Source: Flavobacterium denitrificans DSM 15936
Lineage (GTDB): Bacteria; Bacteroidota; Bacteroidia; Flavobacteriales; Flavobacteriaceae
Assembly: GCF_000425445.1 (NCBI RefSeq)
Contig: NZ_KE384379.1
Span: 124,001-188,000 of the forward strand
Direction of reading: 5' to 3'
DNA: 64,000 nt
Shown: in pieces, positions 1 through 8,506 of the stretch
Layout: each line of letters starts with the position of its first letter
Position numbering within the stretch: the stretch's first letter is position 1
The notes under the pieces: generated by a model
What the model saw: only the letters and a program-made list of their open reading frames with translations
Told to the model about the DNA's origin: nothing
Database searches by the model: none
Translations under genes and position numbers: made by a program

Positions 1-45
1 TTGTTTCAAAACTTAGAATCTTAGTCTCTTAGAACCTTAGCAACT
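1..45. repeat. 8-base-periodic intergenic tract (CTTAG every 8 bases)
   Basis: CTTAG begins at 12, 20, 28 and 36, an exact 8-base period; read on the minus strand it is CTAAGNNN. The same motif in the same phase recurs at 4429-4460, and related octamer tracts lie at 4606-4637 and 37234-37257. The function is unknown; it is not coding. Confidence 0.6.
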
Positions 46-62
46 TTAAAAAAAAAGCCTTA

Positions 63-88
63 AAGAGACGCACAAAAAGCACGTCTCT
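63..88 (-). terminator. Rho-independent terminator of the barrel protein gene
   Basis: On the minus strand the arms AGAGACG and CGTCTCT, extended by two G-U pairs and one C-G pair, close a T5 loop. A run of nine T follows about nine bases downstream. It lies just after the stop codon at 104. Confidence 0.6.
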
Positions 89-103
89 CCAGAAAGAAAA
101 AAC

Positions 104-2860
104 CTACTCCTCTCTTTCTCGGCCTCGTCTCTTGCCTTTTTCATTTCCTGCAAAATTTCCAATTTTGTAAGCCAATGAAAACATAACATAACGTTTTAAA
201 ACGGTATTTTCTTCATCTCGGATTGATGTCGCTGATATTGTTCTTGTTGCACTTTGATTTTGATTCAAAACATCATATACTTTTACTTTTGCATAAAGTT
301 TTTTGTCTAAAAAACCGTATGACAAACTTGTATTCCACAAATAAAAATCCTTTTTGAAATCACCCGAAATATTAGAATTGTACGTGTATCCAAAATCATT
401 ACCAAAAATCAATTTGTCTGGCCAATAACTTGTTGTCTGCAAATTGATTCGGTGTACTACATTTGAAGTCGCGTCACGCGTGTAGTTTTCATATTTTGTT
501 TCATTGTATGATAAACTATACGATGGCGCAATAAGAAGCAATTCTCCATATTCATATGACAAATATACTTTTGGTGTTACTGCAGTACCTTTTGCATTAT
601 ACAAAATGGCATTTGTGAAACCTTTATCAAAACTGTAAGTTCCGTTCAACTGTAAACCATATCTAAAAGTATTTGCGTCTTTTTTGATCGATTGATTCCA
701 GTTTCCTCCAATTGTAAAAGTATATGTATCAGATATATTTACATATGTTGTTGTTCGTTTTCCGCTGTCGTCATAAAATGAAGTCGAGGAAATATCGCTA
801 GTATAATAATCTCCTCTTGCGTACACACTGTAACCTGAACGGGTACGGAAATCAAAATTTCTGAAACTAAAATTTGCGCTATTTTTTTCTATTGGCGTCA
901 GATTTGGATTTCCAATAATTGTATTTAATGGATTACTCAAATTGGCAACAGGCAATAAAAAACTCGATGCCGGAAGAGCGTTCGAATAATCATATTTAAA
1001 AGTCATATTTTTTGAACGGCTGAATTTATATCGAAATTGGGCTGTTGCATAAGGCAACGCATATTTCTGATTCAAATCGGTTGCTTTTCCTAAATAAAAA
1101 GCATGATTGTCATAATCAATAATTGATGTTTTGGTATCTAAATTTATGGTGTATTTATTCTTTTGAAGCGTAATTCCAACTTTTGGGCTAACCGAGTTTT
1201 GCTTCGATGTTGTATAGGTCGTTAATGACTGATTTATTTGAGAATAGGATTGTGTATCAGCATCAAAATCAAATGTTTTTTGGTCTTTAATTTCGTTTTT
1301 CCAATCAAAATCAGAACCAAATCTGATTCGCAAAGAATCTGTAATAGGTTCCGTATATTCAATATCTAACGAATACGCGTCATTGACATTATCATTTCTT
1401 GTCGTTTGGTTTCGTTCGTCATTTGGCTTGTTGTCTTGATAAAAAATAGTTTCCGAAACATTCACACCATCAGTAATCGCGTCTGTATTATTATTATCGA
1501 AAACAAAACTCAAATTGCGATTCTTTTTTTCAAAAACTTTATTGAAATTAAGTGTATTAGCAAAATTAGTGGTTGTATTTTCTCGATGCGAAACCGCTGT
1601 ACTTTCATTTAAAGCCTGACCGCTTTCATTTTCAGAAGAGCTTGAAGAAGCTGAATCGCTGTCTACTCTAGTTTGATTGAATTTTGGTGTAAAAACAATT
1701 CGAGTGCTCGGATCAAGTTTGTATTCGAACTCAAAATTGGCTTTATTTCCTGTATTTTCATTTCTTGTTTTAGAATCTGAAACCGTGATGATATTCCCGG
1801 TAGGCAAAAAGCTCAATTGATTCGCTTTGCTGTCATTGTTCGTTATATTATTTGAAAAATTATAACTCCCGGAAGCTGAGAAATCCTTAAACCATTCATC
1901 AGAATAATTAATTCCAGCCAGATTTGACTGAATAATCCCTTTTCCACTTGTAGTACTTCCTTGATTGGCATTATTATTTCGCCCACCTCCCATATTATCA
2001 AAAACATCATCCATAGAAAAACCCGTCGAATTGATATTATTAGAAGAAGCTAAAATGCTAATTTTCTGATTATTATTAAAGAAATTCATAATCAAACTGC
2101 CTTCATAACGATCATCAGAACCGTAACCACCAAGTACTTTTCCGAAGAAACCTTTATTTTTCTTCTCATCAATTGTGAAGTTAATTGATGAATTATCAGA
2201 GCTTGATTCTTGTTTTGCCAGCTCTTCTTTCTTCGTTTTAAAATCCGAAACCTGAACTTTTTTAATGATTTCAGCAGGCATGTTTTTCAATAACATTTGT
2301 CCATCTTTATCAAAAAAAGCTTTTCCGTTAACTAAAAACTGCGTGACTTCTCGCCCATTTACCGTGACTTTTCCGTCATTATCAACATCAACGCCGGGCA
2401 ATTGTTTTAGGAGATTTTCTACATTAGCATCAGGCCTCACTTTAAAAGCTGATGCGTTAAATTCCAATGTATCTTTTTTAACGGCAACTGGCGGAGCTTC
2501 GGTTTTAATGACAACGTTCTCCAGCGCATTTATGTTTTCTGCCAAATACAATTTCCCAAAATCCTTGCTTTCAACAAGTTCCTTCTGTTCTTCAACAAAA
2601 GTTTGATACCCCATATAATTGACTTTCAAATAAACAGGCTTATTGATTTTTTTTGTATTTATTCTAAAAACCCCGTTTTTATCTGTAGTAGCATATTCAA
2701 TTACGGCAGAATCTTTTACAGTTGTAAAATAAACAGTCGCCATTTCAAGTGGCATCTGAGTGTTGAGATCAACGACAGTTCCTTTGAGTATAATATCACT
2801 TTGTGCATTGGCTACACAACAAAAAAGAAAAAAGAGTAGATATGAAAAATATTTGGTCAT
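104..2860 (-). CDS. Outer membrane beta-barrel protein, TonB-dependent-receptor-like with carboxypeptidase-regulatory N-domain
   Basis: 918 residues. A Sec signal peptide (about residues 1-20, ending ANA-QS) is followed by a carboxypeptidase-regulatory-like beta-sandwich (about 23-105, starting ILKGTVVDLNTQMPLEMATV), a plug-like segment (about 140-190, with NVENLLKQLPGV and VNGREVTQFLVNGKAFF) and a long Tyr/Asn/Ser-rich region of alternating strands that forms the barrel. This is the architecture of the Bacteroidetes 'outer membrane beta-barrel family' related to TonB receptors. The tail is highly charged (KRRGREREE) instead of ending in an aromatic residue. No SusD-like partner adjoins it, so it is unlikely to be a glycan importer; the substrate is unknown. 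It has its own terminator and is not obviously in an operon with der, which starts beyond a separate terminator. Confidence 0.85.
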   Translation of the reverse strand: MTKYFSYLLFFLFCCVANAQSDIILKGTVVDLNTQMPLEMATVYFTTVKDSAVIEYATTDKNGVFRINTKKINKPVYLKVNYMGYQTFVEEQKELVESKDFGKLYLAENINALENVVIKTEAPPVAVKKDTLEFNASAFKVRPDANVENLLKQLPGVDVDNDGKVTVNGREVTQFLVNGKAFFDKDGQMLLKNMPAEIIKKVQVSDFKTKKEELAKQESSSDNSSINFTIDEKKNKGFFGKVLGGYGSDDRYEGSLIMNFFNNNQKISILASSNNINSTGFSMDDVFDNMGGGRNNNANQGSTTSGKGIIQSNLAGINYSDEWFKDFSASGSYNFSNNITNNDSKANQLSFLPTGNIITVSDSKTRNENTGNKANFEFEYKLDPSTRIVFTPKFNQTRVDSDSASSSSSENESGQALNESTAVSHRENTTTNFANTLNFNKVFEKKNRNLSFVFDNNNTDAITDGVNVSETIFYQDNKPNDERNQTTRNDNVNDAYSLDIEYTEPITDSLRIRFGSDFDWKNEIKDQKTFDFDADTQSYSQINQSLTTYTTSKQNSVSPKVGITLQKNKYTINLDTKTSIIDYDNHAFYLGKATDLNQKYALPYATAQFRYKFSRSKNMTFKYDYSNALPASSFLLPVANLSNPLNTIIGNPNLTPIEKNSANFSFRNFDFRTRSGYSVYARGDYYTSDISSTSFYDDSGKRTTTYVNISDTYTFTIGGNWNQSIKKDANTFRYGLQLNGTYSFDKGFTNAILYNAKGTAVTPKVYLSYEYGELLLIAPSYSLSYNETKYENYTRDATSNVVHRINLQTTSYWPDKLIFGNDFGYTYNSNISGDFKKDFYLWNTSLSYGFLDKKLYAKVKVYDVLNQNQSATRTISATSIRDEENTVLKRYVMFSLAYKIGNFAGNEKGKRRGREREE

Positions 2861-2951
2861 AAATGGTTAGTTAGAACTATTTAGACCACAACGTTTCTTA
2901 AAGGTTTAATTTTATATTTAACAATTAAGCTTTGTTTTGTGAAATGAGCAA

Positions 2952-2979
2952 AAAAAATCCCCATTTTACTGGGGATTTC
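2952..2979 (-). terminator. Terminator of der
   Basis: On the minus strand AAATCCCC and GGGGATTT pair around an eight-base AT-rich loop and are followed by a run of T. It lies immediately after the der stop codon. Confidence 0.8.
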
Positions 2980-2982
2980 TGT

Positions 2983-4296
2983 TTATTTTTCTCTGATATA
3001 AATATCAATCGGAACTCCTGAAAAGTCCCAATTTTCTCTAATTTTATTTTCAAGATATCTTTTATATGGTTCTTTAACATATTGTGGCATATTGGCAAAA
3101 AACACAAACTGAGGCGTTTGAGTTGGCAACTGCATACAATATTTAATTTTCACATATTTACCTTTTGTTGCTGGTGGCGGATAAGCCTCGATAACCTTCA
3201 ACATATATTCGTTGAACTTTGAAGTCGCAATTCTTTGTTTTCTGTTTTCAAAAACCTGAACTGTAGCCTCTAATGCTTTCAACAAACGTTGTTTTGTCAA
3301 TGCCGAAACGAAAAGAATTGGCACATCTGTAAATGGCATTAATTCTTTTTTGATTTTCTCTTCGTAATCACGAGTTGACATGGTATCTTTTTCAACCAAA
3401 TCCCATTTGTTTACCAAGATCACAACACCTTTACGATTTTTCTCAGCCAACCAGAAAATACTTTGATCCTGACCTTCAAATCCACGAGTTGCATCAATAA
3501 CTAAGATACAAATATCTGCATGTTCGATAGCACGTACAGAACGCATTACAGAATAAAATTCTAAATCTTCCTTAACTTTAGCTTTACGACGGATTCCAGC
3601 GGTATCAACCAAGTTGAATTCAAAACCAAAACGGTCAAACTTTGTATCAATAGCATCACGAGTTGTTCCAGCGATATCAGTAACAATATAACGATCTTTA
3701 CCAATCAAGGCATTGATAAAACTTGATTTTCCTGCATTTGGTCGTCCTACAACTGCAAAACGAGGCAATTCAACTTCTGGCGTAACTGGCTCAGGTTTTT
3801 CTGGGAAAGCTTCAATCAAAGCATCCAATAAATCACCTGTACCACTTCCAGAAATACTCGCGAAAGTGTAATAATCTCCTAAACCAAGATTGTAAAACTC
3901 CACTGCATCTTTCTCACGCATTGCGTTATCAACCTTATTTACTGCCAATAAAACTGGTTTTGTTACTTTGCGAAGCAATTTTGCAACAGTTTCATCCATT
4001 GGCGTAATTCCTTCTTCAACATCAACCACAAAAATAATAACATCGGCTTCGTCGATAGCAAGTTCTACTTGTTTACGGATTTCACCTTCGAAAACGTCAT
4101 CAGACCCTCGAACATATCCACCTGTATCAATGACAGAAAACTCTTTTCCGTTCCACTCGCTTTTACCATAGTTTCTATCACGGGTAACCCCAGATACTGA
4201 ATCTACAATAGCTTCTCTTCTTTGTATCAGCCTATTAAAAAGGGTCGATTTCCCCACATTAGGTCTTCCTACTATCGCAACAATGTTATTACTCAT
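2983..4296 (-). CDS. der: Ribosome biogenesis GTPase Der (EngA)
   Basis: 437 residues, the usual length. It carries the hallmark double GTPase fold. The first G domain has GRPNVGKST (about residues 10-18), DTGG and NKVD. The second has GRPNAGKSS (about 184-192), DTAG and NKWD. The C-terminal KH-like domain runs from about 350 to the end (YCMQLPTQTPQFVFFAN). Der acts in the cytoplasm in late assembly of the 50S ribosomal subunit. The gene stands alone between its terminator and a 350-base spacer; the next gene upstream is another ribosome-assembly GTPase, era. A TACCTTTG box about 110 bases upstream is a plausible promoter. All G motifs are intact and nothing is unusual. Confidence 0.97.
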   Translation of the reverse strand: MSNNIVAIVGRPNVGKSTLFNRLIQRREAIVDSVSGVTRDRNYGKSEWNGKEFSVIDTGGYVRGSDDVFEGEIRKQVELAIDEADVIIFVVDVEEGITPMDETVAKLLRKVTKPVLLAVNKVDNAMREKDAVEFYNLGLGDYYTFASISGSGTGDLLDALIEAFPEKPEPVTPEVELPRFAVVGRPNAGKSSFINALIGKDRYIVTDIAGTTRDAIDTKFDRFGFEFNLVDTAGIRRKAKVKEDLEFYSVMRSVRAIEHADICILVIDATRGFEGQDQSIFWLAEKNRKGVVILVNKWDLVEKDTMSTRDYEEKIKKELMPFTDVPILFVSALTKQRLLKALEATVQVFENRKQRIATSKFNEYMLKVIEAYPPPATKGKYVKIKYCMQLPTQTPQFVFFANMPQYVKEPYKRYLENKIRENWDFSGVPIDIYIREK

Positions 4297-4406
4297 TTTA
4301 TTGAATTTTAGTCCCGAGGCTTCGGGATTAGATTTTAGATTTCAGATTCTTAGCTTCCCAAAAACCTAATCACTTGTAATCCAAAATGCCTTATTTAAAT
4401 TTTTTG

Positions 4407-4414
4407 CAAAGGTA
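4407..4414 (-). promoter_or_regulatory. Putative der promoter, -7 box TACCTTTG
   Basis: The plus-strand CAAAGGTA reads TACCTTTG on the minus strand, a perfect match to the Bacteroidetes TAnnTTTG box. The same TTGCAAAGGTAG string precedes era at 5545-5556. It implies a leader of roughly 100 bases for der. Confidence 0.5.
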
Positions 4415-4428
4415 GTTAAAAAAAGTTG

Positions 4429-4460
4429 CTGAGCTACTAAGTTTCTAAGTACCTAAGTTT
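4429..4460. repeat. Octamer-periodic tract CTAAGNNN x4
   Basis: Four consecutive octamers begin at 4429 (CTGAGCTA), 4437 (CTAAGTTT), 4445 (CTAAGTAC) and 4453 (CTAAGTTT). The phase is exact, and the tract is flanked by AAGTTG as in the tract at 12-40 read on the minus strand. Confidence 0.65.
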
Positions 4461-4605
4461 TTATGTTATTTTGTATAGTTTTCAGGAGCTTAATCCAGCT
4501 GTCCACTATATCTTTTGTGGTCTCTTTAGAAAAAAACGAGACCACAAAAGGATGCCGTTCCCATCTGGGCTAGGGCAATCATTTTCAAATGGACCTTTCG
4601 TTTAA

Positions 4606-4637
4606 CGATTAAACAAATCAACGATTAACCGATTAAA
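4606..4637. repeat. Octamer-periodic tract CGATTAAN
   Basis: CGATTAAA at 4606, CAAATCAA at 4614, CGATTAAC at 4622 and CGATTAAA at 4630 form four 8-base units just after the era stop codon. It is the same period as the CTAAGNNN tracts with a different core. Confidence 0.6.
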
Positions 4638-4645
4638 CAAAAAAA

Positions 4646-5533
4646 CTACTGATTATACCCGAAACGCTTTAGCATATTAGCATTGCTTCTCCAGTTTTTG
4701 TTCACTTTTACGTAAAGTTCAATGTGAATTTGTTTTCCGAAGAATTTCTCCAAATCGGCTCTGGCATCGGTTCCTACTTTTTTCAAAGCAGCGCCTTTAT
4801 GTCCGATAATGATTCCTTTTTGCGTATCACGCTCCACCATAATTACTGAACGGATTCGGATAATTTTTTCATCTTCATGAAATTCTTCTGTCACGATTTC
4901 AACTGCGTATGGAATTTCTTTAGCGTAATTCAATAAGATTTTCTCACGAATGGTTTCATTTACAAAGAAACGCTCCGGCTTGTCTGTTAATTGGTCTTTC
5001 GGATAATAAGCTGGTGATTCTGGCAATAATTCGATAATTCTTCCAAAAACTTCTGGAACGTTGAAATTCTGCAAAGCCGAAATTGGGAAAATTTCTGCAT
5101 TTGGCACTTTTTCTTTCCAGAAAGAAACTTGCTGTTCTAATTGTTCTTGATTTGAATTGTCGATTTTATTCAAAAGTAATAAAACCGGAATCTTAGCGTG
5201 AATGATTTTCTTAAAGAAATCTTCGTCTTTAAGATCCTGCTCACCTATTTCGACCATGTAGATTAAAATGTCAGCATCCTCAAAAGCCGATTTTACAAAG
5301 TTCATCATCGATTCCTGCATTTCGTACGCGGGCTTAATGATTCCTGGAGTGTCAGACAAAACCAATTGAAAGTCTTCTCCGTTTACGATTCCTAAAATTC
5401 TATGACGTGTAGTTTGTGCTTTTGATGTAATGATTGACAATCGTTCTCCAACGAAAGCGTTCATCAATGTTGATTTTCCAACATTTGGATTCCCGATGAT
5501 GTTTACAAAACCTGCTTTATGTGACATTTGCAT
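4646..5533 (-). CDS. era: GTPase Era
   Basis: 295 residues, a typical Era length. The N-terminal G domain has GNPNVGKST (about residues 13-21), the switch region with TTRHRILG, DTPG and NKID. The C-terminal KH RNA-binding domain has the Era signature VERDTQKGIIIGHKGAALKKVG (about 232-253). Era binds 16S rRNA near its 3' end in 30S assembly. The start could be the second ATG at 5527 (MSHKAGF), because the promoter box at 5547-5554 leaves room for only a very short leader. It is transcribed away from the initiator tRNA gene that begins at 5643. Confidence 0.96.
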   Translation of the reverse strand: MQMSHKAGFVNIIGNPNVGKSTLMNAFVGERLSIITSKAQTTRHRILGIVNGEDFQLVLSDTPGIIKPAYEMQESMMNFVKSAFEDADILIYMVEIGEQDLKDEDFFKKIIHAKIPVLLLLNKIDNSNQEQLEQQVSFWKEKVPNAEIFPISALQNFNVPEVFGRIIELLPESPAYYPKDQLTDKPERFFVNETIREKILLNYAKEIPYAVEIVTEEFHEDEKIIRIRSVIMVERDTQKGIIIGHKGAALKKVGTDARADLEKFFGKQIHIELYVKVNKNWRSNANMLKRFGYNQ

Positions 5534-5546
5534 AATATTTAATTTG

Positions 5547-5554
5547 CAAAGGTA
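5547..5554 (-). promoter_or_regulatory. Putative era promoter, -7 box TACCTTTG
   Basis: CAAAGGTA on the plus strand reads TACCTTTG on the minus strand, 14 bases before the first era ATG and 20 before the second. It is identical in context to the box upstream of der. Confidence 0.5.
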
Positions 5555-5601
5555 GTCATATCAACTGAATACGGAAAATAAAAGATTTTTTTAAATTTTC
5601 G

Positions 5602-5631
5602 TTGGAATTCTCAAAAATCGGCGTATCTTTG
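5602..5631 (+). promoter_or_regulatory. Promoter of initiator tRNA-Met copy 1
   Basis: TTG at 5602-5604, a spacer of 19, then TATCTTTG at 5624-5631. This is the Bacteroidetes housekeeping promoter pattern. The tRNA starts 12 bases further on. Confidence 0.75.
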
Positions 5632-5642
5632 CACTCGAACAT

Positions 5643-5715
5643 CGCGGGATAGAGCAGTAGGCAGCTCGTCGGGCTCATAACCCGAAGGTCACAGGTTCGA
5701 GTCCTGTTCCCGCTA
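5643..5715 (+). tRNA. Initiator tRNA-Met (CAT), copy 1
   Basis: A cloverleaf folds by eye: acceptor CGCGGGA with TCCCGCT, D stem GAGC/GCTC, anticodon stem TCGGG/CCCGA around CTCATAA, and T stem ACAGG/CCTGT with the TTCGAGT loop. Two features mark it as an initiator: the first base pair of the acceptor is mismatched (C1 against T72), and the anticodon stem has three G-C pairs next to the loop. CCA is not encoded. A second identical copy lies at 23234-23306. Confidence 0.95.
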
Positions 5716-5723
5716 CAAGTATA

Positions 5724-5753
5724 AAGCTTCAGAGAAATCTGGAGCTTTTTTTT
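5724..5753 (+). terminator. GAAA-loop terminator, tRNA-Met copy 1
   Basis: AAAGCTTCAGA, loop GAAA, then TCTGGAGCTTT and a T run. It is a member of the hairpin family repeated about ten times in this window; one G-U pair. Confidence 0.85.
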
Positions 5754-5906
5754 GTTTATATAAGATTTTCAAAAAAAATGTTTGATTTAGATTGTGGGTA
5801 CAAAGTCAGACACATTAGCACAGCGTTTCATAAGAACGCTTCGGAGAGCGAGTTTTTAATCCAAGTTTAGAACTCTTCGCAGAGCAGGGATACTGATTTA
5901 TTGCTT

Positions 5907-6392
5907 TTAATTATCAAAAGGATCTTCGTATTGGTAACTAATGATTCCGTCTGTTATAGTTATTTCTTGATTGCCATCACTTAGTTTTCCTCAGAATGTG
6001 GCATAAAAACAGGAGTTTCTATTTATTTTGACATCACATTGAAATACGCCATCAGTAAAATCTCCATAAAATGACACGTTGTCGATGTATTGATGGTAAA
6101 GAAATTTATCGATTACATTTTTACCCGTTTTTTTATATGGCAAAACAATAGCAATTCCCTGTTCTCTAAGAGGATCATTACTTCTTCTGTCGGCATTTAA
6201 ATGCAATACATATCCTTGTGGCCAAAGATCTATTCCATAACCGATTGCTTGGAAAGTTTGAGGTTTGCCGTTCACCACCATTGATATATTAGTTGGCTTA
6301 CAATTTAGAGGCGCATCGCCATCATCTTTATTACAGGAAAATGTAGTGAAAACCAAGAGCACGAAGAATACTTTTAGAATTTTTGATTTCAT
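5907..6392 (-). pseudogene. Lipoprotein gene interrupted by an in-frame TGA (133 + 27 codons)
   Basis: The frame opens with a lipoprotein signal (MKSKILKVFFVLLVFTTFSC, lipobox FSC, Cys20) and runs 133 residues to a TGA at 5991-5993. Beyond that TGA the same frame stays open for 27 more codons, GKLSDGNQEITITDG and on to EDPFDN, ending at TAA 5907. The join ATF[stop]GKLSDGNQEITITDG looks like the ordinary end of flavobacterial small lipoproteins, where a TF-S-GKL turn is common, so a single TCA to TGA change is the simplest explanation. The product may still be made as a 133-residue lipoprotein. The middle has no motif that I recognise. A sequencing error is the main alternative. Confidence 0.65.
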
Positions 6393-6458
6393 AAATAAAA
6401 ATTACTTGATTTATTATTTTTTTTTATTTGGACTTAGATTTTTCAAAACCAACCTAAT

Positions 6459-7070
6459 CTACTTTTCAGTATAAATCCAATTATTTCTTGTTTCATTAAA
6501 AATCGCTGCTAAATAATTTGGATTTTCTTTGAAAAACTGGTCAATTTGATTTTTATTAAAATCTTTAAATCTTGAGTCTTCTTTTAAGTATTTAATTCCC
6601 ATTTTTTCTATTATTAATGACAGCAATTCGTTTGCCTTATTTGTAAATTCATTATTGTCATCTTTGAAATTTATATTCATTGTTGACTCCAAATTTTTAT
6701 TATTCACAACTAGCAAGGATTTCGAAAGCAACAAACCTGCAAGGTAATAAACATGCAACTGATCGCTTAAGTTAAAAGCGATGTTTAAAAGCACCTTATC
6801 TTCAATGTAAAGGCCTATTCCAGCCGTATTTAATTTCGGCATATATATTAAATTAGAGGCACTGAGCAAAATTTCGCCATTGCTTATATTGTTCTTTCCG
6901 ATATAGGCATTTATTAGTTCATCGTTCTTACCGTTTTCTAATTTAACTGCAGGAATTTTATAAGTCACCTCATTATTTTTTATTTTTCCGCAATACCTTT
7001 CAATATTTAGGCAAACCACATAAGATGTAATTCTTTTGTTAGATACTAACCTAAGTAATTTTGTTATCAT
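6459..7070 (-). CDS. Hypothetical protein, 203 residues
   Basis: I do not recognise a family. There is no signal peptide or membrane segment. The N-terminal part is strand-rich (RITSYVVCLNIERYCGKIKNNEVTYKI, GIGLYIEDKVLLNIAFNLS). A hydrophobic stretch at about 105-122 (YYLAGLLLSKSLLVVNN) is probably a buried helix, and the C-terminal third is helical and charged. The start at 7070 has only a weak upstream signal, which is usual in Bacteroidetes. The gene lies in an AT-rich group of small minus-strand genes (5.9-8.7 kb) with little obvious relation to each other. Confidence 0.6.
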   Translation of the reverse strand: MITKLLRLVSNKRITSYVVCLNIERYCGKIKNNEVTYKIPAVKLENGKNDELINAYIGKNNISNGEILLSASNLIYMPKLNTAGIGLYIEDKVLLNIAFNLSDQLHVYYLAGLLLSKSLLVVNNKNLESTMNINFKDDNNEFTNKANELLSLIIEKMGIKYLKEDSRFKDFNKNQIDQFFKENPNYLAAIFNETRNNWIYTEK

Positions 7071-7268
7071 TTGCTTTAATTTTTCTCAGTGACACGTTTT
7101 GGGTAAATGTTTTATCTGACTAAAATAATATTTTTATACAGACGCTACCTGTTTCTTCTTTATTTTTTAACAAATATAAACTTAAGAAATTACAGGTCCT
7201 TTTTTCTACAAAATCAAACTTTATGGAATTCATGTGGCGCTTATGCATTTTCAAGAGTTAAAGCCAAA

Positions 7269-7706
7269 TTATTTTTCTCTATAAATTTCAAATCCGCCAC
7301 TTGCCACTTCTTCTATATATTCATCTTCTGTTACTTTTTCCACATTAATAATCATTTCCCAAGTTCCTGAAAATTTTTTTTCGATTTGATCGTAAAATCC
7401 AAGATACTCAATGTCAGGATGATCCATTGTTTTATCTACTAAAATTTTATCGCTTTCATCTTTATAATAATAATACGGATAGTTTACAACGAAACTGATT
7501 TTATCATTATCAATAAATCCTTTTACTAAAATGGGCTCTGTAATGATATTTTCAGATTCTGAATCGATTGTTGTACCCATAAACGAATCACCTTCAAAAG
7601 TCAAGTTCATTTTGAATGAGACCTGTATATAACTATCAATAGCATCGTAACCTTCTAAGTATGAAAAAGAACCTTTCCAAATTTGTTCATTATCAACGAT
7701 TTTCAT
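7269..7706 (-). CDS. Hypothetical protein, 145 residues from the preferred internal start
   Basis: The open frame reaches back to 7826, but the first 40 residues (MKLQALWCLCFLDIF...) look unlike protein and overlap an AT-rich leader. The ATG at 7706 (MKIVDNEQIWKGSFSYLEGY) gives a compact all-beta protein: repeated strands such as SYIQVSFKMNLTFEGDSFMG, VKGFIDNDKISFVVNYPYYYY and FSGTWEMIINVE resemble a small calycin-like barrel. No signal peptide is visible from this start. No function can be assigned. Confidence 0.55.
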   Translation of the reverse strand: MKIVDNEQIWKGSFSYLEGYDAIDSYIQVSFKMNLTFEGDSFMGTTIDSESENIITEPILVKGFIDNDKISFVVNYPYYYYKDESDKILVDKTMDHPDIEYLGFYDQIEKKFSGTWEMIINVEKVTEDEYIEEVASGGFEIYREK

Positions 7707-7885
7707 AATTTCTGATATTATATTTTTAGTTTGGCCGTTTTCCTTCGACGCATACAATTTTAACTTTTCGCGACTATAAACAAATATATCTAAAAAACAT
7801 AAACACCATAAAGCCTGTAACTTCAAAAAAAATCAGGAACAAAAAAAAGAGGATTTAAGAAGTGCGGAAGCTTCTCTACTAAAAC

Positions 7886-7915
7886 AAAAAGCTCCAGATA
7901 TGCTCTGAAGCTTTC
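7886..7915 (-). terminator. GAAA-family terminator variant, after the PRC-barrel gene
   Basis: On the minus strand AAAGCTTCAGA, then a GCAT loop, then ATCTGGAGCTTTTTG. The stem is that of the recurrent hairpin but the loop is changed. It lies about 35 bases past the stop at 7950. Confidence 0.75.
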
Positions 7916-7949
7916 GTTTTAAAAGATGTAAATTTTCTTCTATATGCAT

Positions 7950-8474
7950 TTAATGCCCGTCAAATTCCCTACGATTGTAAAAAGCATCATCATCACTTTC
8001 AGATCCAGATCTAGCCTCTTCATCAGCATAGTAAGATCTTAATACACTTCTTTCATAATTTCTGTCAAAATTATGCTGTGTATTATATCTTCCTGTTTTT
8101 CTAAAAGTATCATATCCTATACTGTTAGCCATCACAATTTTCGTATCCTTATTGATGTTGACAGAGCCAATCGGTATAATCAAATGACTATCTCCTTCCT
8201 TATACATAAATTCTCTCCCATTGTCATACGCTATGGTATCATGAACTTCATTGCGATTATCATCAATCAATGCTTTATCTACTTTAACATCTAGATAAAC
8301 CACACGGTTCATATCCTTATTCACCCACAGATTATCAACTGTACCTACGGTTCGATTATCTGCATCTACTATTTTCCATCCTGTAACATCAGAATAATTC
8401 GAAGCTACTTTATAATCTGGAAGTTCGTCTAATCTGTATAAATTTCTATGCTTATTTTCCATGTTCTTTTTCAA
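7950..8474 (-). CDS. PRC-barrel domain protein
   Basis: 174 residues. Residues about 25-120 form a PRC-barrel: GWKIVDADNRTVGTVDNLWVNKDMNRVVYLDVKVD, then HLIIPIGSVNINKDTKIVMAN. The rest is a polar, acidic tail (YYADEEARSGSESDDDAFYNRREFDGH) that is probably disordered. PRC-barrels occur in RimM, in photosynthetic reaction centres and in many small soluble proteins of unknown job; free-standing ones in Bacteroidetes often sit with stress-response genes. A second ATG at 8462 (MENKHRN) is an alternative start. A small membrane protein gene lies 32 bases upstream on the same strand, so the two are probably co-transcribed and end at the hairpin at 7886. Confidence 0.8.
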   Translation of the reverse strand: MKKNMENKHRNLYRLDELPDYKVASNYSDVTGWKIVDADNRTVGTVDNLWVNKDMNRVVYLDVKVDKALIDDNRNEVHDTIAYDNGREFMYKEGDSHLIIPIGSVNINKDTKIVMANSIGYDTFRKTGRYNTQHNFDRNYERSVLRSYYADEEARSGSESDDDAFYNRREFDGH

Positions 8475-8506
8475 TTTTTATAAATTATATGTTTTCTTAC
8501 TATCAT

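Larger units (their letters stand above)
4297..4645. other. der-era spacer: promoter, short hairpin and two octamer-periodic tracts
   Basis: No gene is visible. The spacer holds a TCCCGA/TCGGGA hairpin (4312-4328), a TACCTTTG box on the minus strand (4407-4414), a CTAAGNNN tract (4429-4460) and a CGATTAAN tract (4606-4637). Confidence 0.6.

Noticed and set aside
2265..2606. 113-codon open frame on the plus strand
   Set aside because: Antisense to the outer membrane barrel gene; the translated sequence is Ser/Thr/Phe-rich with no domain.
4429..4637. Possible CRISPR-like array in the der-era spacer
   Set aside because: The units are 8 bases with no unique spacers and no cas genes.
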